Source: Firm-04 sp045642925 (GTDB lineage: Bacteria; Bacillota; Clostridia; Oscillospirales; Ruminococcaceae). From it: a stretch of 64,000 nt of DNA. This document shows positions 63,427 to 64,000 of the stretch, one piece after another. The stretch spans positions 1 to 64,000 of the forward strand of contig JAZUJW010000013.1 in the NCBI GenBank assembly GCA_045642925.1. The letters are read 5' to 3'. The first letter of the stretch is position 1. Every line of letters begins with the position of its first letter. Position numbers and translations under genes: made by a program. The notes under the pieces were generated by a model. It was not told the origin of the DNA. It was given only the letters and a program-made list of their open reading frames with translations, and made no database searches.

Positions 63427-63798
63427 ATGGAACTATTCAGACCTGTTTCCGCAAAAGAATATGAAGCAATTGAAGGTCAAAAATTTGAAGGATTTCCAAA
63501 ATGTCCGCATGGACAGCAGCTTTTTACGGCACTGCTTTCCGAATACGGCGCAAAACAAATCGCACGTCATCTGAAACTGGCACAGAACCACGGCAATATG
63601 GTCTATGTGCTTCGGTTTATGGTGGAAGATGCGTATATTCGGCAGTATCCTGTACAAAACGCCGATGACCCTGAGCATCAGGTCATTTGGATTGATGCCG
63701 AAGAAATGAATATTCTGAATCAACATCTTGTCGGGAAAATCAATGTTGTTGAAACCTACAACAACTATCCCGAGATGTGTGACACATTTTTTGCTTAA
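63427..63798 (+). CDS. Small soluble protein, unknown function
   Basis: 123 residues, no signal or membrane segments. It contains a CPHGQQLF motif and a conserved-looking QHLVGKINVVETYNNYPEMCD C-terminal segment. GTGAGGT precedes the ATG. It lies 21 bases upstream of the TatD-linked radical SAM gene and may be functionally tied to it. Not recognised further. Confidence 0.7.
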   Translation: MELFRPVSAKEYEAIEGQKFEGFPKCPHGQQLFTALLSEYGAKQIARHLKLAQNHGNMVYVLRFMVEDAYIRQYPVQNADDPEHQVIWIDAEEMNILNQHLVGKINVVETYNNYPEMCDTFFA

Positions 63799-63819
63799 TC
63801 GAAAGGAGCAAACGCAAAC

Positions 63820-64000
63820 ATGGCAATGACCATTCTCTACCCCGTCGGTCAGCATCTTTACGTCAACCTGACCAACCAATGTCCCTGCAATTGCACGTTC
63901 TGTATCCGCCAGAATGGAGATGGTGCATATGGTTCGGACAGTCTGTGGCTGGAGCATGACCCGACTGTGGAGGAAATCAAAGCTGCATTTTCTGCGTGGA
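63820..64000 (+). CDS. TatD-linked radical SAM protein, N-terminal part (cut by window edge)
   Basis: 60 codons are visible. The radical SAM motif is Cys21-X3-Cys25-X2-Cys28 (NQCPCNCTFCIRQ), preceded by the YVNLTN strand. This opening matches the family of radical SAM proteins found next to or fused with TatD nucleases. AAAGGAG (63802-63808) precedes the ATG. Confidence 0.8.
   Translation, partial: MAMTILYPVGQHLYVNLTNQCPCNCTFCIRQNGDGAYGSDSLWLEHDPTVEEIKAAFSAW

Overview
The window looks like chromosome of an anaerobic, fibre-degrading Firmicute close to Ruminococcus (Oscillospiraceae). Three things point there. A multi-modular xylanase carries a type I dockerin, so it is probably a cellulosome component. 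The gene and promoter style is low-to-mid GC Firmicute, with AAGGAGG ribosome sites and many TTGACA-17-TATAAT promoters. Sporulation marks are present (a pro-sequence SigK with a SigE-like promoter, and a CotH-family protein). The species cannot be fixed from the sequence alone. No CRISPR array, prophage block, transposase or rRNA was seen.

Layout. 1-400: a minus-strand tRNA cluster (Gly-Phe-Gly-Phe-Asp in the window) containing a duplicated Gly/Phe pair. 560-4760: minus-strand recG, mnmA and a CE2-type esterase. 4900-8430: plus-strand operon of trmK, a Nif3-like protein, a cytoplasmic alpha-toxin-like phospholipase C and a radical SAM protein. 8450-9430: a structured MITE-like element, then sigK. 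9470-17000: a lipoprotein metallopeptidase, a large degenerate hybrid histidine kinase, a HAD phosphatase, a YhcC-type radical SAM protein and an SGNH lipoprotein. 17150-22740: a GT-C membrane protein, then a PhoP/PhoR-like pair and a Na/Pi cotransporter with a PhoP-box-like promoter. 22900-25440: a DXS-like synthase and a CHAP/peptidoglycan-binding lysin.

25571-36690 is the most unusual block. One strong promoter leads a tightly packed operon encoding a MoxR AAA+ ATPase, DUF5682, vWA, SWIM zinc-finger and DUF4132/HEAT-like proteins, followed by a GNAT acetyltransferase and an AlkZ-related protein. A 1122-residue polytopic membrane protein with its own promoter comes next. This is a MoxR-vWA machine of unknown substrate and the best candidate here for an undescribed system.

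40220-49260: pnuC, two lipoproteins (one CotH-like), a polyprenyl-phosphate sugar synthase with a GT-C partner, and a copper ATPase fused to a CopZ-like domain that keeps its own ribosome site. 49360-52000: pnp and rpsO, both with structured leaders. 52270-55960: a TetR regulator, an acyltransferase and pepF. 56680-60470: the CBM22-GH10-CBM22-dockerin-GH43-CBM6 xylanase behind a long structured leader. 60518-60910: a long foldback element. 60930-64000: a membrane-anchored SurA/PrsA-like protein, two small unknown proteins and the start of a TatD-linked radical SAM protein. Two short promoter-plus-terminator units (41832-42003 and 62722-62910) may be small RNAs.
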